Counted from the stretch's first letter, positions 28,288-36,440 are shown. The stretch: DNA of 64,000 nucleotides from Gammaproteobacteria bacterium (GCA_024277915.1 JAJRUG010000009.1:1-64000); one strand, 5' to 3'. Made by a program: numbers and translations. Notes: a model not told the origin generated them from the letters alone.

Positions 28288-29603
28288 GATGAACGGAGTG
28301 TTGCACCCACCAGGCTTTCAATAGCGTCTGCATCGCGTGGCAAATCCTTGGTCAGGATATCGCAACCATCCCGTGTTACCAGAACGTCATCTTCGATTCT
28401 TATGCCTATCCCCTGCCATCGCTTTGCCACACCGCGAGTTCCGGGAGGAATATAGATACCAGGTTCGACGGTCATGACCATGCCCGGTTCCAGCACACGC
28501 CACTGATCGGCAACTTTATAGTCGCCCACATCGTGAACATCCATACCCAGCCAGTGACCGGTGCGATGCATGAAAAACTTTTTACTTGCTTCTGTACGAA
28601 GTAATTTAGCCAGCGGCCCCTTGAGCAGACCCAGCCGCTTCAACCCCTGGGTGACAACCCTGACTGCTGCATCATGTGGCTCGTTCCACATTCTGCCCGG
28701 TTCAACACATTCTATAGCGGCCTGATGAGCATCCAGCACAACATCATAAATAGCGCGCTGCGGTTCGGTGAATTTTCCATTGACCGGGTAGGTGCGGGTA
28801 ACATCAGCTGCGTAGTAATTATACTCACAACCGGCATCCACAAGCAGCAAATCACCATCCTGCATCTGCCGGTTATTTCCCGTGTAATGCAAGGTACAGC
28901 TGTTAGCACCGGAACCCACGATGGACGGATAAGCAGCACATACACCGTTGCGGTGAAACTCATGCAGAAACTCCGCCTCGATCTCATACTCGAACAACCC
29001 CGGCTGACAAACGTTCATAGCTCGCTTGTGCGCTTTTGCCGTGATTCTGGCGGCGGACCGCATCGCGGAGACCTCTGCACGACTCTTGTATAACCGAAAA
29101 TCATGCAGTGGATGATCCAGACTGATGAACTCGTCCGGTCTATGAGCGCTGCTGCCACTTTTGTTGCGCAGAGTTGTCACCCAGCCGATTAATTGTTGAT
29201 CAAAATCAGGGTAGACACCCATAGTGTAGTAGATGCGATCACACTGCTCGATGAGACCCGGGAGAATATCGTTAATATCGGTAATGGGAAATGCATCATC
29301 AGCGCCATGCAGGGATATCGCCCGCTTTGGCCCGGCCCGATAGCCATCCCAGGTTTCACGAAGTTTGTTGCGCTCCCGGCAAAATAACAGATATTCACCA
29401 CTGGCCCTGCCCGGCACCAGAATCGCTACCGACTCAGGTTCTGCAAAACCCGTGAGATACTGAAAGTCACTATCCTGCCGGTAGGCATATTCAACGTCAC
29501 GACTCCGGATCTTGACCCTGGATGAGGGCAGGATGGCGATACTGCCCCGACCCATCATTCGCATCAGTTGTTTGCGTCGCCTGATAAATTCCTTTGGATT
29601 CAC
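28284..29603 (-). CDS. pepP: Xaa-Pro aminopeptidase P
   Basis: A 439-residue pita-bread-fold metallopeptidase that removes N-terminal residues preceding proline. Metal ligands are visible: Asp in LLVDAGCEYNYYAADVTRTY (two Asp), His in MHRTGHWLGMDVHD, Glu in VMTVEPGIYI, and Glu in IRIEDDVLV. The N-terminal creatinase-like domain begins FIRRRKQLMRMMGRGSIAI. It follows ygfB with a one-base overlap (29603), a pairing found in many gammaproteobacteria next to zapA and 6S RNA. Confidence 0.97.
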   Translation of the reverse strand: MNPKEFIRRRKQLMRMMGRGSIAILPSSRVKIRSRDVEYAYRQDSDFQYLTGFAEPESVAILVPGRASGEYLLFCRERNKLRETWDGYRAGPKRAISLHGADDAFPITDINDILPGLIEQCDRIYYTMGVYPDFDQQLIGWVTTLRNKSGSSAHRPDEFISLDHPLHDFRLYKSRAEVSAMRSAARITAKAHKRAMNVCQPGLFEYEIEAEFLHEFHRNGVCAAYPSIVGSGANSCTLHYTGNNRQMQDGDLLLVDAGCEYNYYAADVTRTYPVNGKFTEPQRAIYDVVLDAHQAAIECVEPGRMWNEPHDAAVRVVTQGLKRLGLLKGPLAKLLRTEASKKFFMHRTGHWLGMDVHDVGDYKVADQWRVLEPGMVMTVEPGIYIPPGTRGVAKRWQGIGIRIEDDVLVTRDGCDILTKDLPRDADAIESLVGATLRSS

Positions 29604-30172
29604 TAATGCACCCCGCTGTTTTTTCCGGTTCTGATTGAGTGCAGCTCCTCGTACACAAGCTGGACACTGACACGAACGTACTCCATCACTTCCAGATATG
29701 AAGCCTCGCCCTCTTCCTCTGTTTCCTGGTCACTGAAAGCAGCCCGGGTAATCTCGCTAAAATCCTGGACTATTTCCTGGGTAATCTGACTGTCAAATAA
29801 ATTGCGGCCTGTCTTCCCGCCGTGCGCTATTCCAAGCCCGTGCATAAAACCCTGACACCACTGAGAGAGGCTTTCTGTGCGCAATTCAAGCGCAATTTCA
29901 TCATCCGGTAACAGCAACGTAAAACTCATATCACCTTCTTCCAGAGACCGCAGAGTGTCCCGCGCAAGATCTTCCAATACCGGCAGAGAAGACGAACTGC
30001 CACTCTGCGCTTCCTTCAGAATCCCTGCGAGCCAGGGTGATGTCGCGTCCTGGCCGTGGACACACACCATTCCAGACAGGGTTCCGTGTGCCTCCGCGGC
30101 CCGCTCCATTGCCCCAATTTCCGCGAGTACTGCGTTGACCGCTTCATATTCAGTTGGTGAGAAATCGTTCAT
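29603..30172 (-). CDS. ygfB: YecA/UPF0149 family protein YgfB
   Basis: A 189-residue cytosolic protein of the UPF0149 family. The conserved core is EAHGTLSGMVCVHG and, later, LSQWCQGFMHGLG. ATG 30172 (MNDFSPTEY) is preferred over 30187. In Pseudomonas, YgfB has been reported to affect expression of resistance genes; its general role is not settled. It heads a long minus-strand gene run and is divergent from the TIGR02449-type gene and zapA. Confidence 0.93.
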   Translation of the reverse strand: MNDFSPTEYEAVNAVLAEIGAMERAAEAHGTLSGMVCVHGQDATSPWLAGILKEAQSGSSSSLPVLEDLARDTLRSLEEGDMSFTLLLPDDEIALELRTESLSQWCQGFMHGLGIAHGGKTGRNLFDSQITQEIVQDFSEITRAAFSDQETEEEGEASYLEVMEYVRVSVQLVYEELHSIRTGKNSGVH

Positions 30173-30286
30173 AATCCCATGCGTCAAGGCAAAAACAGGG
30201 AACCTGCCCCGGCTTTCCGCCGCCCTGTCAACCCCCTAGTTTGATACCGAAAACCTATCCTATCACCCTGATTCTGTGCTGCCCAT

Positions 30287-30316
30287 TTGACCCTGACGCC
30301 GCACTGACACTATATT
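30287..30316 (+). promoter_or_regulatory. Possible sigma-70 promoter before the TIGR02449-type gene
   Basis: TTGACC at 30287-30292 and TATATT at 30311-30316 are separated by 18 bases. The predicted start of transcription would fall at or next to the ATG at 30322, giving a leaderless or nearly leaderless message. The only purine-rich stretch (GGGG) is one base before the ATG, too close for a normal ribosome binding site. Confidence 0.4.
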
Positions 30317-30321
30317 GGGGT

Positions 30322-30552
30322 ATGTCAGATGAACTCGAAAAAACCTTCACTCAGGAACTGAGCCGTCTGGAGCGACGTTTGGATGAACTGGTCACCATCA
30401 CAGGTCAGCTGAAAGACGAGAACAGATCCCTGAAACAGCGCCAGGATACGTTGATTGCCGACCGTGCAACGATGCTGCAAAAGAATGAACAGGTCCGGGC
30501 TCGCGTGGAAGCCATGGTTGGACGCCTTAAAGCTATGGAGCATGGTTCATGA
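30322..30552 (+). CDS. TIGR02449-like small coiled-coil protein
   Basis: A 76-residue, strongly helical, charged protein (SRLERRLDELVTITGQLKDE). In many gammaproteobacteria a small protein of this type lies directly before zapA, and the TIGR02449 group resembles ZapB in size and coiled-coil character. A cell-division role is therefore plausible but inferred from neighbours. Its stop overlaps the zapA start by four bases. ATG 30322 is chosen over the upstream in-frame start at 30241, which lacks family similarity. Confidence 0.82.
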   Translation: MSDELEKTFTQELSRLERRLDELVTITGQLKDENRSLKQRQDTLIADRATMLQKNEQVRARVEAMVGRLKAMEHGS

Positions 30553-30863
30553 CCGATATGTACGCTCATGTAAACGTCAAGATCCTGGAAAAAGAATACC
30601 AGGTTTCATGTCCTGCGGAAGAACGCATGGATCTGCTCGACTCGGCAGAAATGCTGAACGCCCAGATGAGAGAAATTCGTGACAGCGGCAAAGTAATCGG
30701 ACTGGATCGTATCGCCGTAATGGCCGCGCTGAATATGGCCAACGAACTGCTCAAATCGCGACATGGTGGCGAGCTTCTGGAAACAGAGGCAAAGGCCCGG
30801 CTCCAGACCATGCGTGCGCGCGTAGAAAGCGCACTTCAGGCAGGCCAGCAGCTGGATTTCTGA
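30549..30863 (+). CDS. zapA: Cell division protein ZapA
   Basis: A 104-residue protein that binds FtsZ and promotes bundling of FtsZ filaments at mid-cell. The N-terminal part (VNVKILEKEYQVSCPAEE) is the ZapA head domain. The rest forms the long dimerising helix (IAVMAALNMANELLKSR). The gene order zapA, 6S RNA, fau matches E. coli. Confidence 0.96.
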   Translation: MTDMYAHVNVKILEKEYQVSCPAEERMDLLDSAEMLNAQMREIRDSGKVIGLDRIAVMAALNMANELLKSRHGGELLETEAKARLQTMRARVESALQAGQQLDF

Positions 30864-30934
30864 TCTCCTGGGTTTAAAGCCGTGAATCTATCGGGATTTG
30901 CGGCATGTCGCATATTTCTTGCTCCTTTCGGGTT

Positions 30935-30940
30935 TATAAT
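30935..30940 (+). promoter_or_regulatory. -10 box of the 6S RNA promoter
   Basis: A perfect TATAAT lies seven bases before the likely 5' end of 6S RNA. The -35 region is weak in sequence. Confidence 0.55.
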
Positions 30941-30946
30941 ACTGCC

Positions 30947-31140
30947 TGGGTTCCTCCTGCGGTGTTCGATGCAGATCGAAAGTCTTTCGACCCTAAATAT
31001 ACTACCCAGGGATCGAAATCTGTCGGCAGCTTTGTGCAAGTCCGCAAATAGCGGGAAGCCTGCTCTGTCACGGTTGATCCCACCTATTGCTCTGGATCGA
31101 GAGCAACGGTCTTCGACGGCACAGGCGGGAGGCACCTTTT
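30947..31140 (+). ncRNA. ssrS: 6S RNA
   Basis: The 317-base gap between zapA and fau is the usual site of 6S RNA, and the sequence can fold in its style. The 5' bases 30948-30967 (GGTTCCTCCTGCGGTGTTC) pair with 31118-31136 near a T-run, forming the closing stem. Internal hairpins follow on both sides of a long central bulge, for example TCGAAAG with TTTCGA in the 5' half and GCTCT with AGAGC near 31089-31104. 6S RNA binds sigma-70 RNA polymerase by mimicking an open promoter. Ends are estimates; the sequence is diverged from E. coli. Confidence 0.8.
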
Positions 31141-31180
31141 CCAGTGCGCCGAATATTAATGAGCATCGGATCTTGCCAGC

Positions 31181-31780
31181 GTGAACCTCGAAGACCACCG
31201 CAATCATTTGCAGAATATTCGCAAAAAAAACAAAGCACGTCGGATCGCATTAACACCGCAGCAAGTCGGTGAGTCATCACTACTGATTTCCAATCGACTT
31301 TGGCGCACAAGAAATATGATGCGCGCGCGTCGGATCGCATGCTACTTTGGTGTACATGGCGAGGTCTCCTGTCAGCACATTATTGATCAAGCCTGGTCAC
31401 GTGGTCGTGAAATATTTCTTCCGGTTATTTCGGGCACCAAACTGAATTTTGCGCAATATTCGGAAAAGTCCACCCTGACCAGCAATAGATTTGGAATTCT
31501 GGAACCTGTGTGTTTCGACGCAGATCTGGTGTCAGGAAGACTCATTGATGTTGTACTTGCACCATTGCTTGCATTCGATCAATCAGGCCATCGAATCGGC
31601 ATGGGCGGCGGTTTCTATGACCGAACCTTTCACTTTTTACTCAACCGCTCCACATGGAAGCATCCATGTCTGATAGGTCTGGCATATGACTTCCAATTGG
31701 TGAATCGCTTGCAACCAAACGCTTTTGACGTTCCGATGCAAAAAATTGTGACAGAAACAACTAACTACGGTTCAGTTTGA
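31181..31780 (+). CDS. fau: 5-formyltetrahydrofolate cyclo-ligase
   Basis: A 199-residue enzyme that converts 5-formyl-tetrahydrofolate to 5,10-methenyl-tetrahydrofolate using ATP. The late glycine-rich motif GMGGGFYDRTF is diagnostic. An early basic segment (NIRKKNKARRIALT) is also typical. The start is GTG 31181; a nearby ATG at 31159 is in another frame. Position directly after 6S RNA agrees with the family's conserved context (ygfA in E. coli). Confidence 0.95.
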   Translation: MNLEDHRNHLQNIRKKNKARRIALTPQQVGESSLLISNRLWRTRNMMRARRIACYFGVHGEVSCQHIIDQAWSRGREIFLPVISGTKLNFAQYSEKSTLTSNRFGILEPVCFDADLVSGRLIDVVLAPLLAFDQSGHRIGMGGGFYDRTFHFLLNRSTWKHPCLIGLAYDFQLVNRLQPNAFDVPMQKIVTETTNYGSV

Positions 31781-32008
31781 TGCGCCAACACCGGTAATCC
31801 CGTAACAACGGGAAAAATATTAAACCGGAAGTAGCAGCATCGCTCGCAATGAGTGAAAGTTTCACGCAATTGTCGTGAGTGCCAGAAAAATCCCGTCTTT
31901 TTCCAAGAGTTGCAAAGTTCACAAAGTGATAACTGGTTCACTGTTGCTGCTGGTTTTTTCAACCCCTTTGGGTATACTCACGGCGTTTATCCTGACACGG
32001 AGACTGCA

Positions 32009-32329
32009 ATGGCTAAGAAGACTGCTTCTAAAAAGAAGGTATCTCGCAAGAAGAAGGTTGCGAGTAAACGTAGGGTTACCAAGAAGAAAAAGGTAACTCG
32101 CAAAAAATCTGCTACCAGGAAGAAGGTAGCGAAGAAAAAGGCTAAAAAGAAAGCCAAGAAAAAAACCAAACGCAAGGTAAAGAAAAAGGCTAAAAAGAAG
32201 GCCAAGAAAAAAACCAAGCGCAAGGTAAAGAAAAAGGCCAAAAAGAAGGCCAAGAAAAAGGCCAAGCGCAAGGTAAAGAAAAAGGCCAAAAAGAAGGCCA
32301 AGAAGAAGGCATCGCGCAGGAGACGGTAG
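32009..32329 (+). CDS. Lysine-rich histone H1-like protein
   Basis: A 106-residue protein made almost only of Lys, Ala, Arg, Thr and Val. It begins MAKKTASKKKVSRKKK and then carries nearly four copies of a 16-residue unit (KKKAKKKAKKKTKRKV). Proteins of this type resemble the tail of eukaryotic histone H1 and bind DNA without sequence preference. I chose ATG 32009 because CACGGAG lies upstream and the longer frame from 31853 has normal composition unlike the rest. A strong intrinsic terminator follows at 32373-32407. It stands alone between fau and rpiA. Confidence 0.88.
   Translation: MAKKTASKKKVSRKKKVASKRRVTKKKKVTRKKSATRKKVAKKKAKKKAKKKTKRKVKKKAKKKAKKKTKRKVKKKAKKKAKKKAKRKVKKKAKKKAKKKASRRRR
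32132..32311 (+). repeat. 48-base tandem repeat inside the H1-like gene
   Basis: Units begin at 32132, 32180 and 32228, with a shortened fourth at 32276. They differ by few, mostly silent changes (GCT/GCC, AAA/AAG). The unit length is a multiple of three, so copy number can change without breaking the frame. Confidence 0.9.
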
Positions 32330-32372
32330 GTTTCCTGCTACGGATCACCGACAGGTGACCGTATCGCCTGAT

Positions 32373-32407
32373 AAAGTGCCCGCCCACAAGCGGGCACTTT
32401 TCTTTCT
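32373..32407 (+). terminator. Intrinsic terminator after the H1-like gene
   Basis: AAAGTGCCCGC (32373-32383) pairs with GCGGGCACTTT (32390-32400) around a six-base loop, followed by TTCTTTCT. It is the clearest intrinsic terminator in the window. Confidence 0.92.
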
Positions 32408-32462
32408 GCAGGGTATAATTCCGTAGTTCAAGCCCATACCAGCGACCCATTCGGAGCTCCAG

Positions 32463-33125
32463 ATGCATCAAGCAGACAAGAAGCAAGCAGCCGCTGAAGC
32501 AGCACTGGATTTTGTCGAGCCAGGCGTCAACCTGGGGATCGGAACCGGATCCACAGTTAATTATTTTATTGACGCACTGCCGCAAATCCGGAATAAAATC
32601 AATTCACTGGTTGCCAGCTCCGAAGCCACAGAGAAAAGGCTGCGCGCACTCAATTTCGAGGTGTCTGAATTATCTGACGTAGGCGACATTGATCTCTACA
32701 TTGATGGCGCGGATGAGGCAAACAAGCATTTTCACCTCATTAAAGGCGGTGGCGGAGCATTGACCCGGGAAAAAGTACTCGCAGCCAGTGCACGGAAATT
32801 TATCTGTGTGATCGATGATTCTAAGTGGGTGGGCGTACTCGGGAAGTTCCCGCTGCCCGTCGAAGTTGTGCCAATGGCACAGTCCTACGTGGCGAGGCAA
32901 TTTGTGCGTGCTCGCGGCCAGCCTGTGTGGCGCAAGGGATTTATTACGGACAACGGGAACCATGTACTGGATATCTACAATCTGAGTATTAGTAACCCGG
33001 TTGAAATGGAATCACGGTTTAACCAGATTGCGGGAGTCGTGACGGTTGGGTTATTTGCCGGTCGACCGGCCGATGTCATGCTGATGGCAGATGATAATGG
33101 TGTAACGCGGCGAGACCGGGCCTGA
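32463..33125 (+). CDS. rpiA: Ribose-5-phosphate isomerase A
   Basis: A 220-residue enzyme interconverting ribose 5-phosphate and ribulose 5-phosphate in the pentose phosphate pathway. Motifs are GIGTGSTVNYFIDAL, YIDGADEANKHF and IKGGGGALTREKVLA, with catalytic Asp and Glu in these segments. The same pathway's rpe lies at 36441-37148 on the other strand. Confidence 0.97.
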   Translation: MHQADKKQAAAEAALDFVEPGVNLGIGTGSTVNYFIDALPQIRNKINSLVASSEATEKRLRALNFEVSELSDVGDIDLYIDGADEANKHFHLIKGGGGALTREKVLAASARKFICVIDDSKWVGVLGKFPLPVEVVPMAQSYVARQFVRARGQPVWRKGFITDNGNHVLDIYNLSISNPVEMESRFNQIAGVVTVGLFAGRPADVMLMADDNGVTRRDRA

Positions 33126-33179
33126 CTGCGAGTCTTCATATAACTAACTCTCAACTCAATTATGTTTTGGAGGGACACT

Positions 33180-33512
33180 GTGAATAAGCTATCTACGTCA
33201 CTCATGCTCGCTATCGCCCTTGCGGTATCGGCTTGTGGAAGCAAAGAAGGCAACCAGGTACCCGACGGCGATAAACTCGACTCCGGTACACAAAACACCA
33301 ACAGCATGCTTGACTCTGCGAAAGACAAGGCAAACGAAGTCGCTGATGAAGCGAAGAAAGCCGGGCAGGCAGCCCTGGAGGCCGGAGGCGATATGGTTGA
33401 TGCTTCAAAGGCAGCAGGTAAAGCTGCCATGGAGAAGGGTGCTGAGTTGGTCGATGATGCTAAAGATACTGTTGATGACGCCAAGGGGAAACTGGAGCAG
33501 CTTGAGAACTAA
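33180..33512 (+). CDS. Small Ala/Lys-rich lipoprotein
   Basis: A 110-residue protein. The signal sequence MNKLSTSLMLAIALAVSAC ends in a lipobox (VSAC), so Cys19 should be lipidated. The mature part is an amphipathic, Ala-, Lys- and Asp-rich helix with repeated 11-residue-like patterns (KDKANEVADEAKKAGQAAL) resembling LEA-type or YjbJ-like helices. The start is GTG 33180, with GGAGGG upstream; the ATG at 33162 lies before that ribosome site and is rejected. Function unknown; possibly an envelope stress helix. Confidence 0.8.
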   Translation: MNKLSTSLMLAIALAVSACGSKEGNQVPDGDKLDSGTQNTNSMLDSAKDKANEVADEAKKAGQAALEAGGDMVDASKAAGKAAMEKGAELVDDAKDTVDDAKGKLEQLEN

Positions 33513-33606
33513 GTCTGGCCTGATCCCCCTGCGCCAAGGCACCCTGCTCAAGTAAGCTCCGGAGGACCAGGATTGACGAGGCCGTGACGGCCTCGCCCCT
33601 GCGGGG

Positions 33607-33680
33607 TGGCTGGGGGACCAGGATTCGAACCTGGGTTGGCGGAGTCAGAGTCCGCAGTCCTACCGCTAGACGATCCCCCA
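33607..33680 (-). tRNA. tRNA-Gln (CTG anticodon)
   Basis: Read on the minus strand, the acceptor TGGGGGA pairs with TCCCCCA, followed by G and an encoded CCA. The anticodon arm GCGGA-CTCTGAC-TCCGC carries anticodon CTG. The T arm has GGTTCGAATCC. All arms fold, and the length is 74 bases with CCA. It is convergent with the small lipoprotein gene. Confidence 0.95.
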
Positions 33681-33722
33681 CTTATCCATTGTCGAACCGG
33701 GTTGGTATCCCGAGTGTGTTGC

Positions 33723-34115
33723 CTATCGCTTGGAGTACTGGGTAGCCCGGCGTGCTTTGCGAAGACCTACTTTCTTGCGCTCGACTTCTCGTGCATCACG
33801 AGTAACGAACCCTGCTTTGCGCAACTGGCCTCTCAGGCTTTCATCATAGGCTAACAGCGCTCGTGTCAATCCGTGACGAATTGCACCGGCCTGTCCCGTG
33901 GTGCCACCGCCGGCTACGTTCACCGAAATATCAAATTTCTCGCCCAGCTCGGTCAGATCAAGTGGTTGACGGACAATCATGCGGGCAGTCTGGCGTCCGA
34001 AAAACTGGTCCAGGGGCCGGGAGTTAACGGTGATCGCGCCCTTGCCAGGCCGTATGTAAACTCGAGCCGTAGATGATTTCCTGCGACCGGTACCGTAATA
34101 GACTTCTGTGCTCAT
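33723..34115 (-). CDS. rpsI: 30S ribosomal protein S9
   Basis: A 130-residue ribosomal protein ending in the characteristic basic tail RRATQYSKR, which reaches into the P site. The start [20 protein letters not shown] is at 34115; the longer frame extends into the rplM gap. It follows rplM by 16 bases, as in most bacteria. Confidence 0.98.
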   Translation of the reverse strand: MSTEVYYGTGRRKSSTARVYIRPGKGAITVNSRPLDQFFGRQTARMIVRQPLDLTELGEKFDISVNVAGGGTTGQAGAIRHGLTRALLAYDESLRGQLRKAGFVTRDAREVERKKVGLRKARRATQYSKR

Positions 34116-34131
34116 GACCTGTTTTGCTCTT

Positions 34132-34560
34132 TCAGAGTTCAAGTAACTGGGGCTGCTGGGCGGCGTGCTTGTGCTCTGCCCCTGCATAGACATGTAATTT
34201 GCGAAACATCACAGCACCAAGACGATTCTTGGGCAACATGCCCTTAACTGCCTTGATCAGCACCTGCTCTGGCGACTTCTGCAATAGTTTCTCGAGGCTG
34301 ATCGACTTCAGGTTGCCAATATAACCTGTGTGATGGTAGTAGATCTTGTCCTTGAGCTTGTTACCGGTTACGCGAATCCGGGCAGCATTAACCACCACAA
34401 TGTAGTCGCCGGTATCAACGTGGGGGGTAAATTCCGGCTTGTGCTTGCCGCGCAGTCTGGTCGCTATCTCTGTGGCCAGCCGCCCCAATGTACGGTCTGC
34501 TGCATCCACAACGTACCAACCCCGTTTGACCTCTTCGGCCTTGGCATAAAATGTGCTCAT
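34132..34560 (-). CDS. rplM: 50S ribosomal protein L13
   Basis: A 142-residue protein starting [20 protein letters not shown], with the core [20 protein letters not shown] and the motif [22 protein letters not shown] 34560 fits the family length; the longer frame to 34665 is rejected. rplM and rpsI form the usual two-gene operon. Confidence 0.98.
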   Translation of the reverse strand: MSTFYAKAEEVKRGWYVVDAADRTLGRLATEIATRLRGKHKPEFTPHVDTGDYIVVVNAARIRVTGNKLKDKIYYHHTGYIGNLKSISLEKLLQKSPEQVLIKAVKGMLPKNRLGAVMFRKLHVYAGAEHKHAAQQPQLLEL

Positions 34561-34698
34561 GAAAACGTCCAACTTCGATAGTTTCGGCAATAATGTTCTG
34601 GCGCCCGGAAACCTTCCGAACGCGGAAAAGGCGGCGATTTTACTGGGATGGCGGCCAATTAGCAATCCGTCCAGCCCATATAACCCTAGAATATGCCC

Positions 34699-35418
34699 CT
34701 AGAATGCATATTCCAAGGAAATGGCTGTAAACGTATCGGTTTTTTTAGTGCCAGGCAATACTTCAGTATTATGTTTCACAACATAGGCCAATGACATCGC
34801 AATATTTCCAATAATTCCAGCCTTGAGCTCTGTAATTGACTCAATATAGGTATTGTCGGAAGCCGGTGAGGCACTTAGCGCCTGATGAAACGAGGCATTG
34901 TCGCTTATTACCCAAGTGTAATTTCCGGCAATTCGGCCGGTGAACCCGCTCTCACTGGTACCATCTTGCAATTCTGCCTGCCTGAGGCCCGCACCAATTT
35001 CACCGTTCAACTTGTGCGTGTCGGTATCAATGAACCGATGACCAATACCAGCGTTTTCAAAGATTTGGTAATCATAGCTACTGAACCGGTCTTTATTCCA
35101 GTCAACCAGACCATAGACATAGGTTGCATCACTCAGGTCATACTTGGTCTGCCAGGCAACCTTATAGGCCTCTGCTGTTGTCTCTTCCGTCTGGCTGGAG
35201 TTGATCGCACTGGCCAGAAGTGAGTGGTGCCATTGATCCTGGTCATAAAAAACCTCTAGTTAAGCAACCAGCGACTCAGTCTCGGTATTGCCGCTGACCG
35301 CAGAATACCCCAAAGATGCTTTCCCTGACCATGGGTCGGGCTGTTCCTCGTTATCCTCACTGTATGCTGTCGTCCACAGGCAGGCCGCTATAATCATGAT
35401 CAATAGTCTGCTTCGCAC
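34699..35418 (-). pseudogene. DUF481 outer membrane protein with one in-frame TAA
   Basis: Reading from GTG 35418 (AGAGGT upstream) gives a signal peptide MRSRLLIMIIAACLWTTAYS, then a beta-rich domain starting WSGKASLGYSAVSGNTETES. This matches DUF481 (YdiY-like, salt-induced outer membrane) proteins. At codon 53 (35260-35262) a TAA interrupts the frame after SLVA. The same frame continues with LEVFYDQDQWHHSL to a final aromatic residue in ISLEYAF, as expected for an outer-membrane barrel. No frameshift or deletion is seen, so one substitution accounts for the break. Confidence 0.85.
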
Positions 35419-35555
35419 CAAGGGTTACCTCTGTTGGCTAGTAATATCGGAAGGTCCGTTTTTTGGAAGGCACATCATACGCATCAACCGAACTATTTCC
35501 AGTTTGAAAATGGCGCATTGCTGCGGAAACAGGGAGAAATGAGCGCCCGGATGAG

Positions 35556-35571
35556 TGTGACCAAAGTCACA
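35556..35571. promoter_or_regulatory. Perfect CRP-binding site
   Basis: TGTGACCAAAGTCACA matches TGTGA-N6-TCACA exactly. It lies 179 bases before crp and 138 bases before the DUF481 start, in the 331-base divergent gap (35419-35749). A TTGACA at 35575-35580 is next to it on the plus strand, but I find no convincing -10 at the right distance. Apart from this site the gap holds nothing that I recognise. Confidence 0.75.
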
Positions 35572-35749
35572 AAATTGACATGAGTATCGGCCTGAAACCC
35601 TCTGAAAGCCCTGTCAGGGCAAGCGATTAGACATATTCCCTTGCTCTACCGCAACGACTGTATTAGAAATAGCACCTCGGGGAATTCAAGGGCGAATTCC
35701 CGAACAATTTACAGAACCAATTTCAGGGCCAACTGGGGAGAAACAGTAA

Positions 35750-36418
35750 ATGACCAACAACGGAAATGCGAATAGCGACATACCTGCTATCAACCGGTTT
35801 CTGACATATTGTCGCGTGCGTTCGGTGCCTGCGAAAACAGTCATGATCCATGCTGGCGATATGCCGGACAGCCTTTACTACATCATGGAGGGCTCCGTCG
35901 AAGTGATGATTGAGGATGAAGATGGCAATGAAATGGTTCTCGCCTATTTGAACAAAGGACAGTTTTTCGGCGAAATGGGGCTGTTTCACGAACAACCCAG
36001 CCGTAGCGCCTGGGTAAGGACACGGGTAGCTTCGGAAGTCGCCGAAATGACCTATCCGCGCTTTCGCCAGATTGCCAGCGAAAGCCCCAATCTGGTATTC
36101 GAACTCGCAACACAGCTTGCCATCCGCCTCGACAAGACCAATCGAAAACTGGGCGACCTGGCATTTGTCGATGTCACAGGAAGAGTGGCCCACGCCATTA
36201 TGGATCTGTGTAACGAACCGGATGCGATGACTCACCCCGACGGCATGCAGATCAAGGTCAGTCGCCAGGAACTCAGCCGGCTGGTCGGATGCTCGCGCGA
36301 AATGGCGGGGCGGGTGCTCAAGGTTCTTGAAGAGCAGGGTCTTGTTTCTGCCAGCGGCAAAACCATCGTGGTTTACAACGCACGACCAAAACCTGTCGCC
36401 AGTATTCGGGCTCAGTAG
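35750..36418 (+). CDS. crp: CRP family regulator, cAMP receptor protein type
   Basis: A 222-residue regulator. The cyclic-nucleotide domain carries the cAMP-pocket motif GEMGLFHEQPSRSAWVRT, very close to E. coli CRP (Arg, Ser and the following Ala contact cAMP). A dimer helix follows, then a C-terminal helix-turn-helix SRQELSRLVGCSREMAGRVL whose Arg and Glu residues fit recognition of TGTGA. This makes it a CRP/Vfr-type protein rather than FNR, since no Cys cluster is present. The perfect site upstream suggests self-regulation. Ribosome site GGGGAGAAAC precedes the ATG. Confidence 0.93.
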   Translation: MTNNGNANSDIPAINRFLTYCRVRSVPAKTVMIHAGDMPDSLYYIMEGSVEVMIEDEDGNEMVLAYLNKGQFFGEMGLFHEQPSRSAWVRTRVASEVAEMTYPRFRQIASESPNLVFELATQLAIRLDKTNRKLGDLAFVDVTGRVAHAIMDLCNEPDAMTHPDGMQIKVSRQELSRLVGCSREMAGRVLKVLEEQGLVSASGKTIVVYNARPKPVASIRAQ

Positions 36419-36440
36419 CCTGACTCGTTAACCACCAAAG

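Noticed and set aside
31853-32008. N-terminal extension of the H1-like protein.
   Set aside because: The 52 extra residues have ordinary composition and no ribosome site, while ATG 32009 has one and begins the lysine-rich pattern.
5902-35418. Stop codon reassignment as the cause of three interrupted genes.
   Set aside because: TAA and TGA both end normal genes throughout the window, and only three internal cases are seen.
35575-35580. TTGACA as the crp promoter -35 box.
   Set aside because: No acceptable -10 hexamer occurs 15 to 19 bases downstream.
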